From: Limnephilus marmoratus
Taxonomy: Eukaryota > Arthropoda > Insecta > Trichoptera > Limnephilidae
Direction: 5' to 3'
DNA length: 64,000 nt
Assembly (NCBI GenBank): GCA_917880885.1
Contig: OU862918.1
Location: 28,915,988 to 28,979,987 of the forward strand
The position numbers were made by a program, and so were the translations under genes. The notes under the pieces are model-generated. The model saw nothing but the letters and a program-made list of their open reading frames with translations. It was not told the DNA's origin and did not search any database. Within the stretch, counting starts at the first letter, position 1. Each line of letters opens with the position of its first letter. This document shows positions 52,039-63,152 of the stretch, in pieces.

Positions 52039-53763
52039 ATGCTAGCAGAATTAAATTACATTTCATGTATAAATTCATATACCCGAAACGTTATTGGACA
52101 ACGACCATCTTGTATCGATCATATATTTACCAATACCAAAGATATACAAAATATATCATCTGCCGTAATAAAAACAACTGTAACGGATCATTATGCATGT
52201 ATATTTAAATACGACTACAAACATCAAAACCTCTCATTACCAACCACAACTCCGGTTAATAATACTGATAAATACAAACATAGTATTAATATAAATTCTC
52301 TCACCAAAATATTAAGTAACGAAAAAGAATGGCTAGAAATATATAAATGTAACGATGTAGAAGAATGCTGCAAAATATTTGATAAAAAACTGAGTTTACA
52401 CATAAACGCTTGTAGGAATAACACATCTCAAAAACCATCCTCAAAATTTAAGCCAATCAAACCATGGATAACCCAAGGATTAATCATCTCAATTAGACAC
52501 AAAGAAACACTCTATAGACAATATACAAAACAACCGGAAAACATAACATTACAAAAACATTTCAAAGCTTATAAAAAAAAACTCACATATCTTATAAAAA
52601 ACATAAAGGATGACTACTACAAACAAAAACTTGAACTAGCTGAAAATGACAGTAAAAAGACTTGGTCCATCATAAATGAAATTATAGATAAAAAACAATT
52701 CAAAAATAAAACAATCAACACAATAAGACATAATGATTCAAAAATTTGCTGTAAAGATAAACCCTTAGAAGCCGCAAATGTATTCAACAACTTTTTTGCT
52801 AATGTAGGAAAAAACCTGGCTAGCAAAATCCAACAAGACCTGACCCCAAATGACCCAAACACTACAGTAAATAATGAGTATACCTTTGAACTATTTCAAC
52901 CAACAACAAAAGAAGAAATCGAACAAATCATTACAAGTATGAAAGGTGGTTCTTCCCCAGGTTTTGATGGGATCACAATACAAACACTGAAATGTATAAA
53001 ATCACAAGTATCAAAACCATTAACTCATATAATCAATACAAGTTTTCAAACCGGAATATTTCCGTCCATGTACAAACAATCCGTAATCGTACCAATATTT
53101 AAAACCGGCAATCCGGAAGAACCAACCAATTACCGTCCTATTTCATTACTATCAAACATTGCAAAAATATTTGAAAAAATTGCTAAAAAAAGAATAACTC
53201 ATTTCATTAAGATCAATAACATAATTCACAAAAACCAGTTTGGATTCATGGAAAACAAAAGCACAAAAGACGCCATTGCTAAATTATCTAGTACTATACA
53301 AGACGCTTTAGACAAATCATTAAAATGTGTTGGTATTTTTGTAGATCTCCAAAAAGCTTTCGACAGTATATCACATGTCAAATTAATACAAAAATTAAAG
53401 GTTGTGGGTTTTAATGACAGAGCACTACATTGGCTAAAAAGTTATCTTCACAAAAGAACACAAATTGTAAAAATTAATCACACACCAAGTCTACCACTCA
53501 CAAGTGATTTTGGGATACCGCAAGGCACTGTTTTGGGACCATTACTTTTTATCATGTACGTAAACGATATTTTTAAACAAAACCTCAGTGGAACCATTAT
53601 ATCTTATGCGGACGACACGATTATCATAATTAAGGGTAGTGACTGGAAAATTGTAAACGAAAATGCAAATAATGACATCCATATCCTAAAAACCTGGTTC
53701 GATACAAACCTTCTTACAATCAATGCAAAAAAAAACAGTTTATATCCCTTTCTCAATAAATAA
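52039..53763 (+). CDS. LINE ORF2, endonuclease end and reverse transcriptase (5'-truncated)
   Basis: RQRPSCIDHIF-type endonuclease end (GQRPSCIDHIFTN) and TDHYACIF come first. Then come the RT motifs: SSPGFDGITIQTLK; VPIFKTGNPEEPTNYRPISL; FVDLQKAFDSISH; FGIPQGTVLGPLLF; and SYADDTIIII with the catalytic Asp pair. The frame ends just after LLTINAKK at a run of nine A (about 53,728-53,737). A one-base length change in that run moves the rest of the protein to another frame. Confidence 0.9.
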   Translation: MLAELNYISCINSYTRNVIGQRPSCIDHIFTNTKDIQNISSAVIKTTVTDHYACIFKYDYKHQNLSLPTTTPVNNTDKYKHSININSLTKILSNEKEWLEIYKCNDVEECCKIFDKKLSLHINACRNNTSQKPSSKFKPIKPWITQGLIISIRHKETLYRQYTKQPENITLQKHFKAYKKKLTYLIKNIKDDYYKQKLELAENDSKKTWSIINEIIDKKQFKNKTINTIRHNDSKICCKDKPLEAANVFNNFFANVGKNLASKIQQDLTPNDPNTTVNNEYTFELFQPTTKEEIEQIITSMKGGSSPGFDGITIQTLKCIKSQVSKPLTHIINTSFQTGIFPSMYKQSVIVPIFKTGNPEEPTNYRPISLLSNIAKIFEKIAKKRITHFIKINNIIHKNQFGFMENKSTKDAIAKLSSTIQDALDKSLKCVGIFVDLQKAFDSISHVKLIQKLKVVGFNDRALHWLKSYLHKRTQIVKINHTPSLPLTSDFGIPQGTVLGPLLFIMYVNDIFKQNLSGTIISYADDTIIIIKGSDWKIVNENANNDIHILKTWFDTNLLTINAKKNSLYPFLNK

Positions 53764-54439
53764 ATCCAAAACTTATCCCAACATTAATATAACTATACAC
53801 AACACAAAATGTAACAAAGATGTCTGTAATAATTCATGTACCATATTAAACCATGCAACTGAAATAAAGTACCTGGGTGTAATTGTAGACCAACATATGA
53901 AATGGAACAGACACATATGTGAACTTGTTAAACGCATTAGGAAATGTATCTATATATTCATTAGATTAAGAAATATTCTCAAATTAAACAATCTAAAAAA
54001 AGTCTATTATGCACTAGTCCAATCACTAATTCAGTATGGAATCATTGGATGGGGAGGTGCATATGAAAAAATTATAAGTCCTGTAAAAGTGGTACAAAAA
54101 CTAATTATTAAAGTAATTTTAAAAAAACCACCAACATTCCCTTCAGCATCATTGTTCAAAATTTTCGAAGTACCAAAAATTGAAGACCTCTACAAAAAAG
54201 ATTCAATACTACAAATATTCAAAGAAAATGTAACTAAAAAATTTAAACTCAACTCATCATTAAGGCATAAATTTAACTTACAAATTCCCCTATTTTCAAC
54301 ACAACAAATGCACAACAATTATATTTACAAAGGCATAAAATATTTTAATAATCTTCCCGAAGAAATTAAAAAAATAACAGATTTCGTAACATTCAAGAAA
54401 AAGGTCAAATTAATCTTTAAAAAAAATCAACAACCATAA
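53723..54439 (+). CDS. LINE ORF2, C-terminal part in shifted frame
   Basis: This continues the RT thumb and C-terminal domain: IKYLGVIVDQHMKWNRHICE, KKVYYALVQSLIQYGIIGWG, VQKLIIKVILKKPPTFPS and YFNNLPEEIKKI. The order is characteristic of CR1/jockey-group LINEs. It ends in a natural TAA near 54,437. The only defect relative to the upstream part is the A-run frameshift. Confidence 0.88.
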   Translation: MQKKTVYIPFSINKSKTYPNINITIHNTKCNKDVCNNSCTILNHATEIKYLGVIVDQHMKWNRHICELVKRIRKCIYIFIRLRNILKLNNLKKVYYALVQSLIQYGIIGWGGAYEKIISPVKVVQKLIIKVILKKPPTFPSASLFKIFEVPKIEDLYKKDSILQIFKENVTKKFKLNSSLRHKFNLQIPLFSTQQMHNNYIYKGIKYFNNLPEEIKKITDFVTFKKKVKLIFKKNQQP

Positions 54440-54720
54440 CAACACCAATCAAAATGTTATAACTTCAATTCCTAGCATATCAAAAATTAACATCACAACA
54501 TAGTTTATATTTATTGTATATACTAAGTAAAATGTATGTTATAAAAGTGAAAAATAGTAGTTTATATATTATATTTATATATAGTTTATATTTATTGGAA
54601 AATGTAAGTAAAATGTATGTTATAAAAATGAACTAGCTGTAAAATAACTCCTACGCCAAGCTCAAGAGCTAGTACTCTTCATTGGCGTAGAATTTCAAAA
54701 ATCATGTATCTTTTCATTAA

Positions 54721-54779
<59 letters not shown>

Positions 54780-54781
<2 letters not shown>

Positions 54782-55767
54782 TTTTTCTCCAATCGCTCGA
54801 GATATTTTGATGGTTTTTATCCGCCCACATTAAAAAAAACATACCTCCGAATTTTAATATGAAGACATACAAACTGATTATAATTCTATGTAGCCAATGA
54901 ATCCACCTATCTTTGATCGATTATCACATATGCATAGCATTTATAAAAAAAAAAACTATAAAATCGTAAACTTCTACTTAATTACTTAATTACTACAAAT
55001 AAGGGAAAATTTGCCAAAATTGGCAGCAAAGCAATCCGAGGTATTTTAAATAGTGCCATATTGTGGCAAAAGGCGCTCCAGTGGTTAAAGAAACATTCCG
55101 ACAAATAAATTGATCTGAAAACTGAATAACACATAGAAACTTATAAAAGTATGACAATCTAAAAATGCGCATTTAAATTGAATTGGCATGCCCTTGATAT
55201 AATGATTAATTTTTATGCTTTAGCTGCAATAATAAAATCAATTAACAATTAATAAATCCGTGATATCAGTAATACAAAACAGGTCATCGTTTTTTGCTTC
55301 CGATGAACAATTTGGAAGAATGTTAATCCAACTTCAATAACAATACAATATTATTTTTATAACCGTCGCGTCATGAAAATAAATATTATGTTCCACTTTT
55401 CAAATGATTAAACAAAATAATTAAACTAAACATACTTATTTCGGTTGTTGGTGCGTGGGTACGTAATGTGAAATATTCGTGCGTAATACGTAACGAATTT
55501 TTAATTAAAAAAAATTGTAACCGCATTACCACTTGTATTTGATAAGCGATAGAGAGGGTAGGTACGTACCTGCCGAAATTATTTTATGAATTAATAATTT
55601 TTTTATCCGAAATGTGTATTTAATTTGTTCAAATGTTTGATAGATGCTTACATGAATTAATAGAGTGAAGATACGCTACTGTGGTAATGACCGCAGTTTC
55701 ACTGAACAAGGTCCAATGGACATACTTTAGCGGCCCTTTCATTATTTGACGGCCGGCGTAGTTTTAT
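54780..55767. other. AT-rich stretch
   Basis: No gene, TIR pair or RNA was recognised. Confidence 0.4.
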
Positions 55768-56028
55768 GTGAACACCTCACAAGAGTCTCAGCTGCTCCCG
55801 TCTGGTGCCACTGAGACTATGGCATACCAATTGGGGTATGTAGTGAGGCTGAACGTAGTGGGGAGAGGAAGGAGATGGGTAAGAGGAAGATGGGGAAGTT
55901 CTTGGCTATTCGGATCTAGTCACCAAACATGGCTAAAGCTATTTCAAGCAAAGTTTCAATTCTGAATGGTGGTCATACACCAGGGCGATACTGAGAGTAT
56001 CTTCCACTCTGGAACGTGCCGCAAATGT
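55768..56028 (+). repeat. Dispersed repeat family B, copy 2
   Basis: This matches 36.75-36.97 kb and extends further 3' (CAGGGCGATACTGAGAGTAT), a piece shared with the inverted copy at 63.0 kb. Confidence 0.78.
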
Positions 56029-56034
56029 ACTATA

Positions 56035-57658
56035 AGGGTGATTCCATTATCGCGAGTGCAACATTAAGACGCATATAAAGCTTCTTAATACTAAAACGAA
56101 AAACATTTTTAATGAAATTATTATTGGAAGAGCTGCATTTTAACATGTTTACTTTTAATTAGTTTATAAGAATTTTATTGAAATATTTAAATAGTCAGGA
56201 GGGAGGTTCAAAGTGCGATCGCGGGTGCAACCAATTTGGCCCACCCTTTCCAGATCATAAGACAAAAACACAAAAGTCTGTTAATTGTGATACATTTATT
56301 ATGTTATGCCTTGATATTTCATAAGGCGTTAAACTAATCAACTAAAAAAATAAACAAATATATAGAAAACAGTAACAAGCAATGAATTATTAGCTTTACA
56401 AACAATCGCGGGTGCAACATCAAATTATCGCGGGTGCAACTCGTCTAGTTTAAGTGTATATAAACATCAATAAACACTGATAGAGGAACGAAATAAGAAA
56501 TCCAACAATGCGTATTACTAATCAGTACACTTCTTTGTCATTTATGTTAATTATTTCTTTTCGGTTACGTCAAAATTCGCCGAAAATTCTATGAACATAT
56601 TACATGCATCAATCCTTTTCAAAAACAAAAATTTGTTTTTTTCTTATTTTGTAGAATTTCTTTTTATATTTTGTAATTTGTAAGAGGTTACAGATTGTTA
56701 TCAACCCAATCACTTTTTTGTTTCAGTGGTGGTTTTCGGAGATTTCAAAACCAATGTGCTTTGGAGATGAGACAGTGAGGTTCACGCCACGGAAATGCTA
56801 TCGCCGTTTTCAGATTGAAAGAAATGTTTTGATTGAATACCTCATATATTTTTCAGCCCTTTCTATTTATCATCCAACATGACCATCTTTTTTTAATTGC
56901 TTTTTTTAATATAAAGAAAATTTTTTTAAGAGAGACTGCGTGCCAAATCGTAGAATTCCTATAAAAAGCTAAATATAATATAAACAAACCTATTAAATAT
57001 AAATCACTATTAATACACAGCATATATTATTATTAAAGACATAAAAAATAATAAAATATATGATAAAACACACAATAAGGGTAGTTGTCAAAGAGTTGCA
57101 CCCGCGATTCTAAAACACAATCGCGGGTGCAACCAATTTGAGTCAACGTTTATTTCAATTCAGCTAACATTATACTCTTAAAAATGTTTAATTTAAGTTT
57201 GCCTGTTATTTCTTCTTTCTTTTACAAAGTTTCAAAACGTTAGCACTTTATTTCTGTGAAAAACACAAACTTTCATATCTTTTGTATCGCGGGTGCAACA
57301 AGCTAACAGTGACTTCTTGTAGTCAATGATGCTTAAAAAATAACAACAAGTCCTTACATCTTTAGGCACATAAGAATAAACTATTATTGTCACTACACGT
57401 TTAGCAGTAAAATATAACTTCAAACTATTGGTAACAGCTGTTTCGCACCAGTGTTGCACGGTATGATGTTGCAGTTTATATCCGATTCTTCGAATTATAA
57501 TGTTTCCAAGCGCGCCAAAAATTTCAATATGAAGTAAAATTCAAAAAAAAATTTATTATTAAATATTGACTTTCTTCTTTGCACTGATACCAAAAAAAGT
57601 AACAAATACTGCGATTTAAAAATTACTGTCGAGAATCGTCTATAGCGGAATCGCCCAT
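56035..57658. mobile_element. TIR element with ATCGCGGGTGCAAC motif array
   Basis: AGGGTGATTCCATTAT at the left and the complement of TGGGCGATTCCGCTAT at the right are flanked by TATA. Inside, ATCGCGGGTGCAAC or a one-base variant occurs at about 56,053, 56,217, 56,406, 56,427, 57,096 (inverted), 57,120 and 57,288. No transposase was recognised in the 1.6 kb. Confidence 0.7.
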
Positions 57659-57720
57659 ATATTATTTTAAATAAATTAATTGTTTCATAACACAAATTAA
57701 TCAAATAAAATTTATTTGTC

Positions 57721-57789
57721 CACGCCGGGATTCGAACTCGCGATCTTCGGATTGCGAGTCAAGAGCTCTTACCCCTAGACAACGCCGTG
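57721..57789 (-). tRNA. tRNA-like sequence, degenerate
   Basis: On the minus strand, CACGGCGTTGTCTAGGGGTA resembles an acceptor plus D arm, and GAGTTCGAATCCCGG resembles a T arm. The anticodon loop would be CTCGCAA, but the stems pair poorly. It is likely a tRNA-derived repeat. Confidence 0.35.
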
Positions 57790-57919
57790 TAACTTGTCTT
57801 GTATTTTTATAATGCCATTGGATAGATGTTGTCATTTTTCAAGTTTACCAACATTCAATAGGTAAATTTCTTCTTTTGTAGGGCAATGAATCATATTGAG
57901 GCATTTTTTTATAAATAAT

Positions 57920-58035
57920 TTTTCAATGTAGACGAGTGTTTCAGGCTAATAATTATTACTTATAATAATTATTACCCTTTGTGCTATGCATAAAAATCTT
58001 GTCTTAAACATTAGTTTATCGATTAAAAAAAAAAT
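57920..58035 (+). repeat. Family T tail fragment
   Basis: This is the tail of the tRNA-headed repeat (TTTTCAATGTAGACGAGTG to CTTGTCTTAAACATTAG) without a head. It is followed by a (TA)n run at 58,036-58,059. Confidence 0.7.
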
Positions 58036-58255
58036 GTATATATATATATATATATATATTTGATGAGAGTACGAGTATTTCACCAAAAAATGTAGACATA
58101 ATTTGTCTCGACGCCACCTAGTGGGAGATTTAGCACTTACAATGCCTTTCTCATATAAAATAAAGTTGGTTGTTTGCAGGTGGAAAAATGTAATAAGCAG
58201 TAATGGTTGAATGAAACACTAGTATATATTGGATTATTTGGCGGGCAGGAGATAA

Positions 58256-58430
58256 GCCGACGTAGCTCAGTTGATAAGAGCAGTTGACCGGAAATCAGAA
58301 GGACGCGAGTTCGAGTCCCGTCGGCGGCATCTATCTTTTCTCGGGAGATTTTTTCAATGTAGTATGTAGATGAGTGTTTAAGGCTAATATAATTAGTACT
58401 TATAAAAAATACTTTCAGCTTCACAAATCC
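58256..58430 (+). repeat. tRNA-headed SINE-like repeat (family T), copy 3
   Basis: The tRNA-like head is 58,256-58,326 (GCCGACGTAGCTCAGTTGAT, loop CCGGAAA, GAGTTCGAGTCC). The tail is diverged relative to copy 2. The block 5' of the head (CACTAGTATATATTGGATTATTTGGCGGG) is shared in inverted form with the sequence beside copy 1. Confidence 0.7.
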
Positions 58431-58683
58431 TACAATTATCATAATATCCCGTGGTTTTTTGACGGGTCTGCGCCAGTAGTCCCATAAATTCCAATATAAA
58501 ACAGTTTAGTAGTGAAATCTAAAAATATACTTCGTCATAGTGCTAGTTATTAGGTCACGGTATTAAATAGGCCGTGACCGTGGTCACTCAGGGATACAAT
58601 ACAGAATACAGGTGGCCGGGGCTACAGGTAAAAGTACCTACTAGGGTCAGTCAAAAAGTAATGCCTCCTATTTTTTTTTCTCC

Positions 58684-59206
58684 TTTTTTTTACATTACCT
58701 CCATTCAGGAGGCCCTGAGGAAAATAATTCCCCTTAGGGCCTACGTCATCTTAGGGGATTCTGTGTGGAGCGTTTTTAATGAAAGGAAGGAGAGGAAGTT
58801 CTGGGAAGTAAAAAAGGTATGAGGGTTGGGTAGGAACAAAGATATTCAAATACAAAATAGATATGCTATGATGTCCGCACAACTGTCGGCGGACTACGAC
58901 CTTATCAGGGTAGTTTGCATACGAAAAGAATTTGTTCATTTCGTTGATTTTTTGAAAGTGTGCATTAGTATTGGTTAACAATATAGTTTGAATACGGAAA
59001 GAATTTGTTCATTTAGTTTAACGTTCTTTGGTTTATTCGTTCATTTAGTTTATTTGTTAATTGGTAAACAATATCGGCGACACCCGGAAGCGCAGTCCCA
59101 CCTAGTAAAAACTGCAGATAGCACATCTATTATGTTTCAATATCTTTGGGTAGGAATTTGAGGGTCAGTGTATCCAGGCGTAACAGACTTGTGAATCCAT
59201 CTCTCC
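58684..59206 (-). repeat. SINE-like family A, copy 7 (split by a MITE)
   Basis: The oligo(A) end (T run 58,684-58,691) and the GGCCCTGAGG palindrome lie left of the inserted element at 58,837-59,148. The body resumes at GGTAGGAATTTGAGGGTCAG. Removing the insertion and one TSD restores the family sequence seen at 20.75 kb. Confidence 0.85.
58837..59148 (-). mobile_element. Short TIR element, CAAAGATATT family, copy 2
   Basis: The inverted CAAAGATATTCAAATA-type ends are flanked by perfect 8-bp repeats GGTAGGAA (58,829-58,836 and 59,149-59,156). It is homologous along its length to 16,891-17,215 in the opposite orientation. Confidence 0.9.
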
Positions 59207-59390
59207 AATTTTTTCCAAAAACTAAGCGCTGCAAGTGTTTTGAGACTATTGTGTTTATTACTTCTTCATTCTGGCCGGTTAACTTTCTTTGTATCCACCT
59301 TACACAAACTTTTATTCAATAATCAGTTGTCGAATAATCATCAGCGTGCCTTTATTGAGGGAGAGATTGCAACATATGTAGTTATCTGGG

Positions 59391-59839
59391 AGGCGTCTAC
59401 TAATATCTACAGGAATTCCAAAAACTGAAAAAATCGAACTAATATCTATGAGAACCAAAGTGTTGACGAATATCTACAGCTCAAACTGCTGACTAATATC
59501 TATGAGAACCAAAGTGTTGACGAATATCTACAGCACTGGCAGAGGTTGGATTTGCAATTATGTATGGCATATTGGAATAACGTAATATTGCGTATGCAGT
59601 TTAAAAAACTTAATTTATGTAAAAATCCCTAATATCGGACTATTGGACACATTTAGCTGATTAGTCCAACCTACGCTCTGTAGATATTGGTCAACACTGG
59701 AACCATCATAGATATTCGTCCGACCTTAGCTCTGTAGATATTAGTCAACACTCTGAAGTTCGTAGATATTAATTAGTTCAACATATGAGCTGTAGATATT
59801 CGTCCGACATACAGGCTGTAGATATTAGTATCTGGAGTC
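59391..59839. mobile_element. Fold-back element with repeated GAATATCTACAGC motifs
   Basis: The left half holds three or more copies of GACGAATATCTACAGC or CTAATATCTA, and the right half holds their complements (GCTGTAGATATTCGTC). A 10-bp direct repeat GTTATCTGGG brackets it (59,381-59,390 and 59,840-59,849), a length that suits a Mutator-like TSD. It is non-coding. Confidence 0.7.
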
Positions 59840-60606
59840 GTTATCTGGGGGCACCACCAATGACGTCAACATGTCGCTCAATGTTGCGTACAGTCACTGC
59901 AATCAACGGCCTGCTACGCTCCGCTTTTCGTCAACCAGCGGTGTTTATCCTTCAGCTTCGTTACAGCGACGAACCCATCGTCTAACAGTGCTGACACGCT
60001 TTCTGTCTTTCATGAATGCGAATAGGCGTTTCACCTTCTGCAGTCAAGAATCAATCTCTTCTGTCTAATACGAACATCGATGTCGGCCATTTTGTAAGTG
60101 ACTGCAGTGCTGCCAACCTGTTGACGCAAAAAGTTACTACTGCAGTAGATTGTAGAAGGTTTGAGGAATAGTACCAAATCCAAATTTTCACACAACTAAC
60201 TTTATTTAGGTAGAAAAAAATATGAGGCATTACTTTTTGACTGACCCTCGTATTATAAACCAAAATAATGTGCGGAAGACGGGAATTGTTAAGCCATACT
60301 GTGGTATTAAGCCCACCCAGACTCAGAATCCATTAGTTTGAATTTTTTATTATTTACTTTTGTGGTTCTGGTCTAGTAGAATCCGGTCGGGACGAAACGG
60401 AGAAATCAATTTATCGATTGAATTTACAATAATTTTTTGGTAAAAGTGTTGCCGATTGGAGAAAACGCTGTAAACATAAATAATTATCTCGTATATAGAG
60501 GTCTTAAAATTCATTCATGTGTACAAAGCACAACTGGCAAAAATAATGTAATTGTATGAAGTGCAAAAATACTGAAATTGGGAGTTCTGGCTTCATCTCA
60601 CTTCAA

Positions 60607-60935
60607 ATTAAGTCACCCCAAGTGGTTCGCTACATTTGGTTACTTAGCAGGGGTGCCCGCGTTCATGGCGTTTGTCCGGGTCTTGGCGGCGGATGCGTCT
60701 GCCCACAGCTGTAAGGCAGGCTGGATCGGGAGAGAATGGTTGAGGGAGTCCCTTTGACTTCTTTAGCCGTATTTTCTCAGAACATTGCCTTGCACCGCAG
60801 TGGGAGGGAAGGGTTCAAGCTCCCCAGAACTTCTTCCCATAAAAAGACCCTCCACACAGCATACCCAAAAATGACATAGGCTGAGGGGAATTATTTTCCT
60901 CACGACTTCCTATGTGGAGCTAATGTAAAAAAAAA
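60607..60935 (+). repeat. SINE-like family A, copy 8
   Basis: The copy runs from the GTCACCCCAAGTGGTTCGC block to the oligo(A) at 60,926-60,935, with an internal deletion of the middle. Confidence 0.82.
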
Positions 60936-61033
60936 CCTGTATGGAATTTTTATAGTCAACTGTACGGTTTTTAGTTAGCCCATCATGAGTTATTTAAAGT
61001 ACCTATACATTACTGCCCACTCAACCACTGACT

Positions 61034-61230
61034 GGTCAGTGGTTGAGTGGGCATAGCACTTGGGTCCCACCCGAGCGTCGCGTGTTCGATTCCTCGGCTG
61101 GCCAAGTCCTCCATCACAACACAAGCAACATTTTCGGCTTTCTATGGTGGTAGTAGGAGATTTTCAAACATTGTTGGGTTATTCGTAACCCGGGAATGTT
61201 TGTCTTTCTTTTTGTAAAAAAGAAAAAAAA
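61034..61230 (+). repeat. tRNA-derived SINE-like repeat (second type)
   Basis: The head (61,034-61,104) has an acceptor-like GGTCAGT/GCTGGCC pair, an A-box-like TGGTTGAGTGGGCATAG and a B-box-like GTGTTCGATTCC. A tail of about 100 bp ending in an A/G-rich stretch follows. It is distinct from family T. Confidence 0.6.
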
Positions 61231-61284
61231 TTAAACTCTCGAAAGACAAGAAATTTTTTCAATAAGAAAACCGAGTGCTTTAAC

Positions 61285-62140
61285 CAGGAATGCCCAAGCT
61301 GGGACCCAAGGGCTGCATGCGGCCCAATTTATGATTTTTTTGCGGCTCAAATGAAGTTTTCAGCTTTATTCGGATTTTGATATTCAGACAAAAAAAAACC
61401 GTTCTCGTAAATTTATCACATTCATATTGTATTTTGTGAAATTAGAACTTTCTTGTTATTAGACCTCGGGCTCTCGATGAGGTTTTTGATTTATTGCTTG
61501 AAAGATGCCAGGCGCATGGCAGCACAAAAAAATTATTTTCGCAATCGATTCCAACCAGTATAATTTTTCCGCACATTTCTCGAAAAATCGAATGCAATTG
61601 ACCTGATTTTAATAAGTGAAGAGTGAGTGCAAAGGAAAAAAAACATGGGTTTATAGTCAGTTTATGCCTTCTAGCATTGAAGGTTGCGGTTTCAATTTGG
61701 AAGGCGGGAATGGTTACCGCCGCGCCGGGAACCTTTATTAGATATAACCAACACCTCTGCCATAGGTCACCCCAAGTGGTTCGCTACGTTTGGTGATTTA
61801 GCAGAGGTGCCTGGGTTGATGGGGGTGAGGTTTGTATAGGTCTAGGAGGCGGATGACCAGGACACACTGAATCCAAAATTCCTACCCACCCCTTAAACCT
61901 TCCCAGAACTCTCCTCTCCTTACTTTCCTTTAAAAAAAAACCTCCACACAGCATTCCCAAAGATGACATAGGCCCTGAGGGAAATTATTTTCCTCAGGGC
62001 CACCTGTGTGGAGCTCACGTAAAAAAAATATAACATTTTGGTCAATGAATTACCCCCCCCCCCTTCTCGATTGGCCCTCCTAAGTTCAGTTTTTTTTTTT
62101 TGGTCCACCAAAACCAAACGATATGGGTTGGAAACAACTG
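61285..62140. mobile_element. Possible hAT remnant hosting a family-A copy
   Basis: The left end CAGGAATGCCCAAGCTGGGA with GGGCTGCATGCGGCCC resembles common hAT termini. The right end GGAAACAACTG is a weak partner. GCTTTAAC and GTTTAAAC would be a decayed 8-bp TSD (6 of 8). The right boundary is uncertain. Confidence 0.4.
61697..62028 (+). repeat. SINE-like family A, copy 9
   Basis: Head, palindrome and oligo(A) end (62,021-62,028) are all present, with an internal deletion. Confidence 0.82.
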
Positions 62141-62656
62141 GTTTAAACCGTTAGGGTTGAAACTTGGTAGTTTTGGAATAAAATTATAAGTTATAAGTTC
62201 ATAAACATTAGATTTTTAATTTGGTCAGCTTTACTTCATAAGGCACGATGTTTTGTTTAATTATAATTGGAAAAAGTATTAATGAATAGTGGAAGTTACA
62301 TGATTTCGTTCAGATATTTTGCAATATCGTCGCACCAAAAACAATCGTGGCGTTTTCAGTTTCATATTATTTAATTACCTGGTCGCAAAATATCTTTCTC
62401 ATTTGGCGTGCGAAAATGGTTATCAGCACGATTATCATACTATTATTTCCAAAGAAAAATTAATTCGGTCAGATAATCAAGACAGATTAACAATGGATGA
62501 TCGCCATCATTATATATCCAATAATTAACAATGAAAATACTGACATTGCATCCGCTCTATTGTAACAATATTGCAGTCATTGTTTGCTTTGAATAATAAG
62601 TCAATAATCAGAAATTGTGATGTACAATGTAACCTTTTTAATATTAGTGCCTACGT

Positions 62657-62953
62657 CAGTGGCGTAGCTAGCATGGGTGGCACCCGGGGCGGATGTCACC
62701 CCCCCCCCCCCCTATTAAAGTTGACTTGAGAAATTCAAAACGCTAATTTCGACTTCATAAAATTGGTCCATCCTGGGGAGGGAGGGTGGCTAGAGAGAAT
62801 TTCAGAATATAGGCTATTCCGCCTATAAAAGACCGGCCGACACAAAATTCAGTGCACTCGGGCCCCGTGTTCATGTGCATGTAATATCTTGGTCGAGTGG
62901 CACCCCCCTTCGGGTGGCACCCGGGGCGGTCCGCCCCCCTCGCTACGCCACTG
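62657..62953. mobile_element. hAT-like MITE, 297 bp (TIR CAGTGGCGTAGC)
   Basis: There are perfect 12-bp TIRs and an 8-bp TSD with one mismatch (GCCTACGT / ACCTACGT). GGTGGCACCCGGGGCGG occurs near both ends in the same orientation. A C homopolymer lies at about 62,697-62,711. Confidence 0.85.
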
Positions 62954-62971
62954 ACCTACGTAATAGTAGTG

Positions 62972-63152
62972 GTAGATGCTCTCAAAATCGCCCTGGCGAG
63001 AGACTTCCGTTCAGAATCAAAACGATGTGACTTTAGCCGTGTTTGGTGACCAGATCCAGATAGTCAGGTATATACCAACTGCCAATTCCTAATCGACCCC
63101 CCTCCCACTTCTTCAGTATCTGCTGCTATTGGCATTCTGGCTCCGGGCAGTT
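62972..63152 (-). repeat. Dispersed repeat family B, copy 3
   Basis: This is inverted relative to copies 1 and 2: CTCTCAAAATCGCCCTGG at its 3' end, TTTAGCCGTGTTTGGTGACC internally, and the TCTGGCTCCGGG head. Confidence 0.72.

Larger units (their letters stand above)
51968..54779 (+). mobile_element. 5'-truncated LINE (jockey/CR1-type) with 57-nt poly(A)
   Basis: It starts within the endonuclease C-terminus (IIIGDINLNIANDYYSND), continues through a full reverse transcriptase, and ends in a 3' UTR and about 57 A residues (54,721-54,779). A single frameshift splits the RT frame. The long uninterrupted A tail and nearly intact frame suggest recent retrotransposition. No TSD was found because the 5' junction is not sharp. 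Confidence 0.9.
58641..60250. mobile_element. mariner-type element with nested insertions
   Basis: CTAGGGTCAGTCAAAAAGTA at the left and the complement of CGAGGGTCAGTCAAAAAGTA at the right are flanked by TA (58,639-58,640 and 60,251-60,252). Its right half keeps traces of an N-terminal transposase on the minus strand near 59.85-60.17 kb, all broken by stops. A family-A SINE-like copy (itself split by a CAAAGATATT element) and a fold-back element sit inside it. Confidence 0.8.

Noticed and set aside
54721..54779. Assembly gap or artefactual homopolymer
   Set aside because: The A run sits exactly at the 3' end of a LINE in the correct orientation, so a retrotransposition poly(A) tail explains it.
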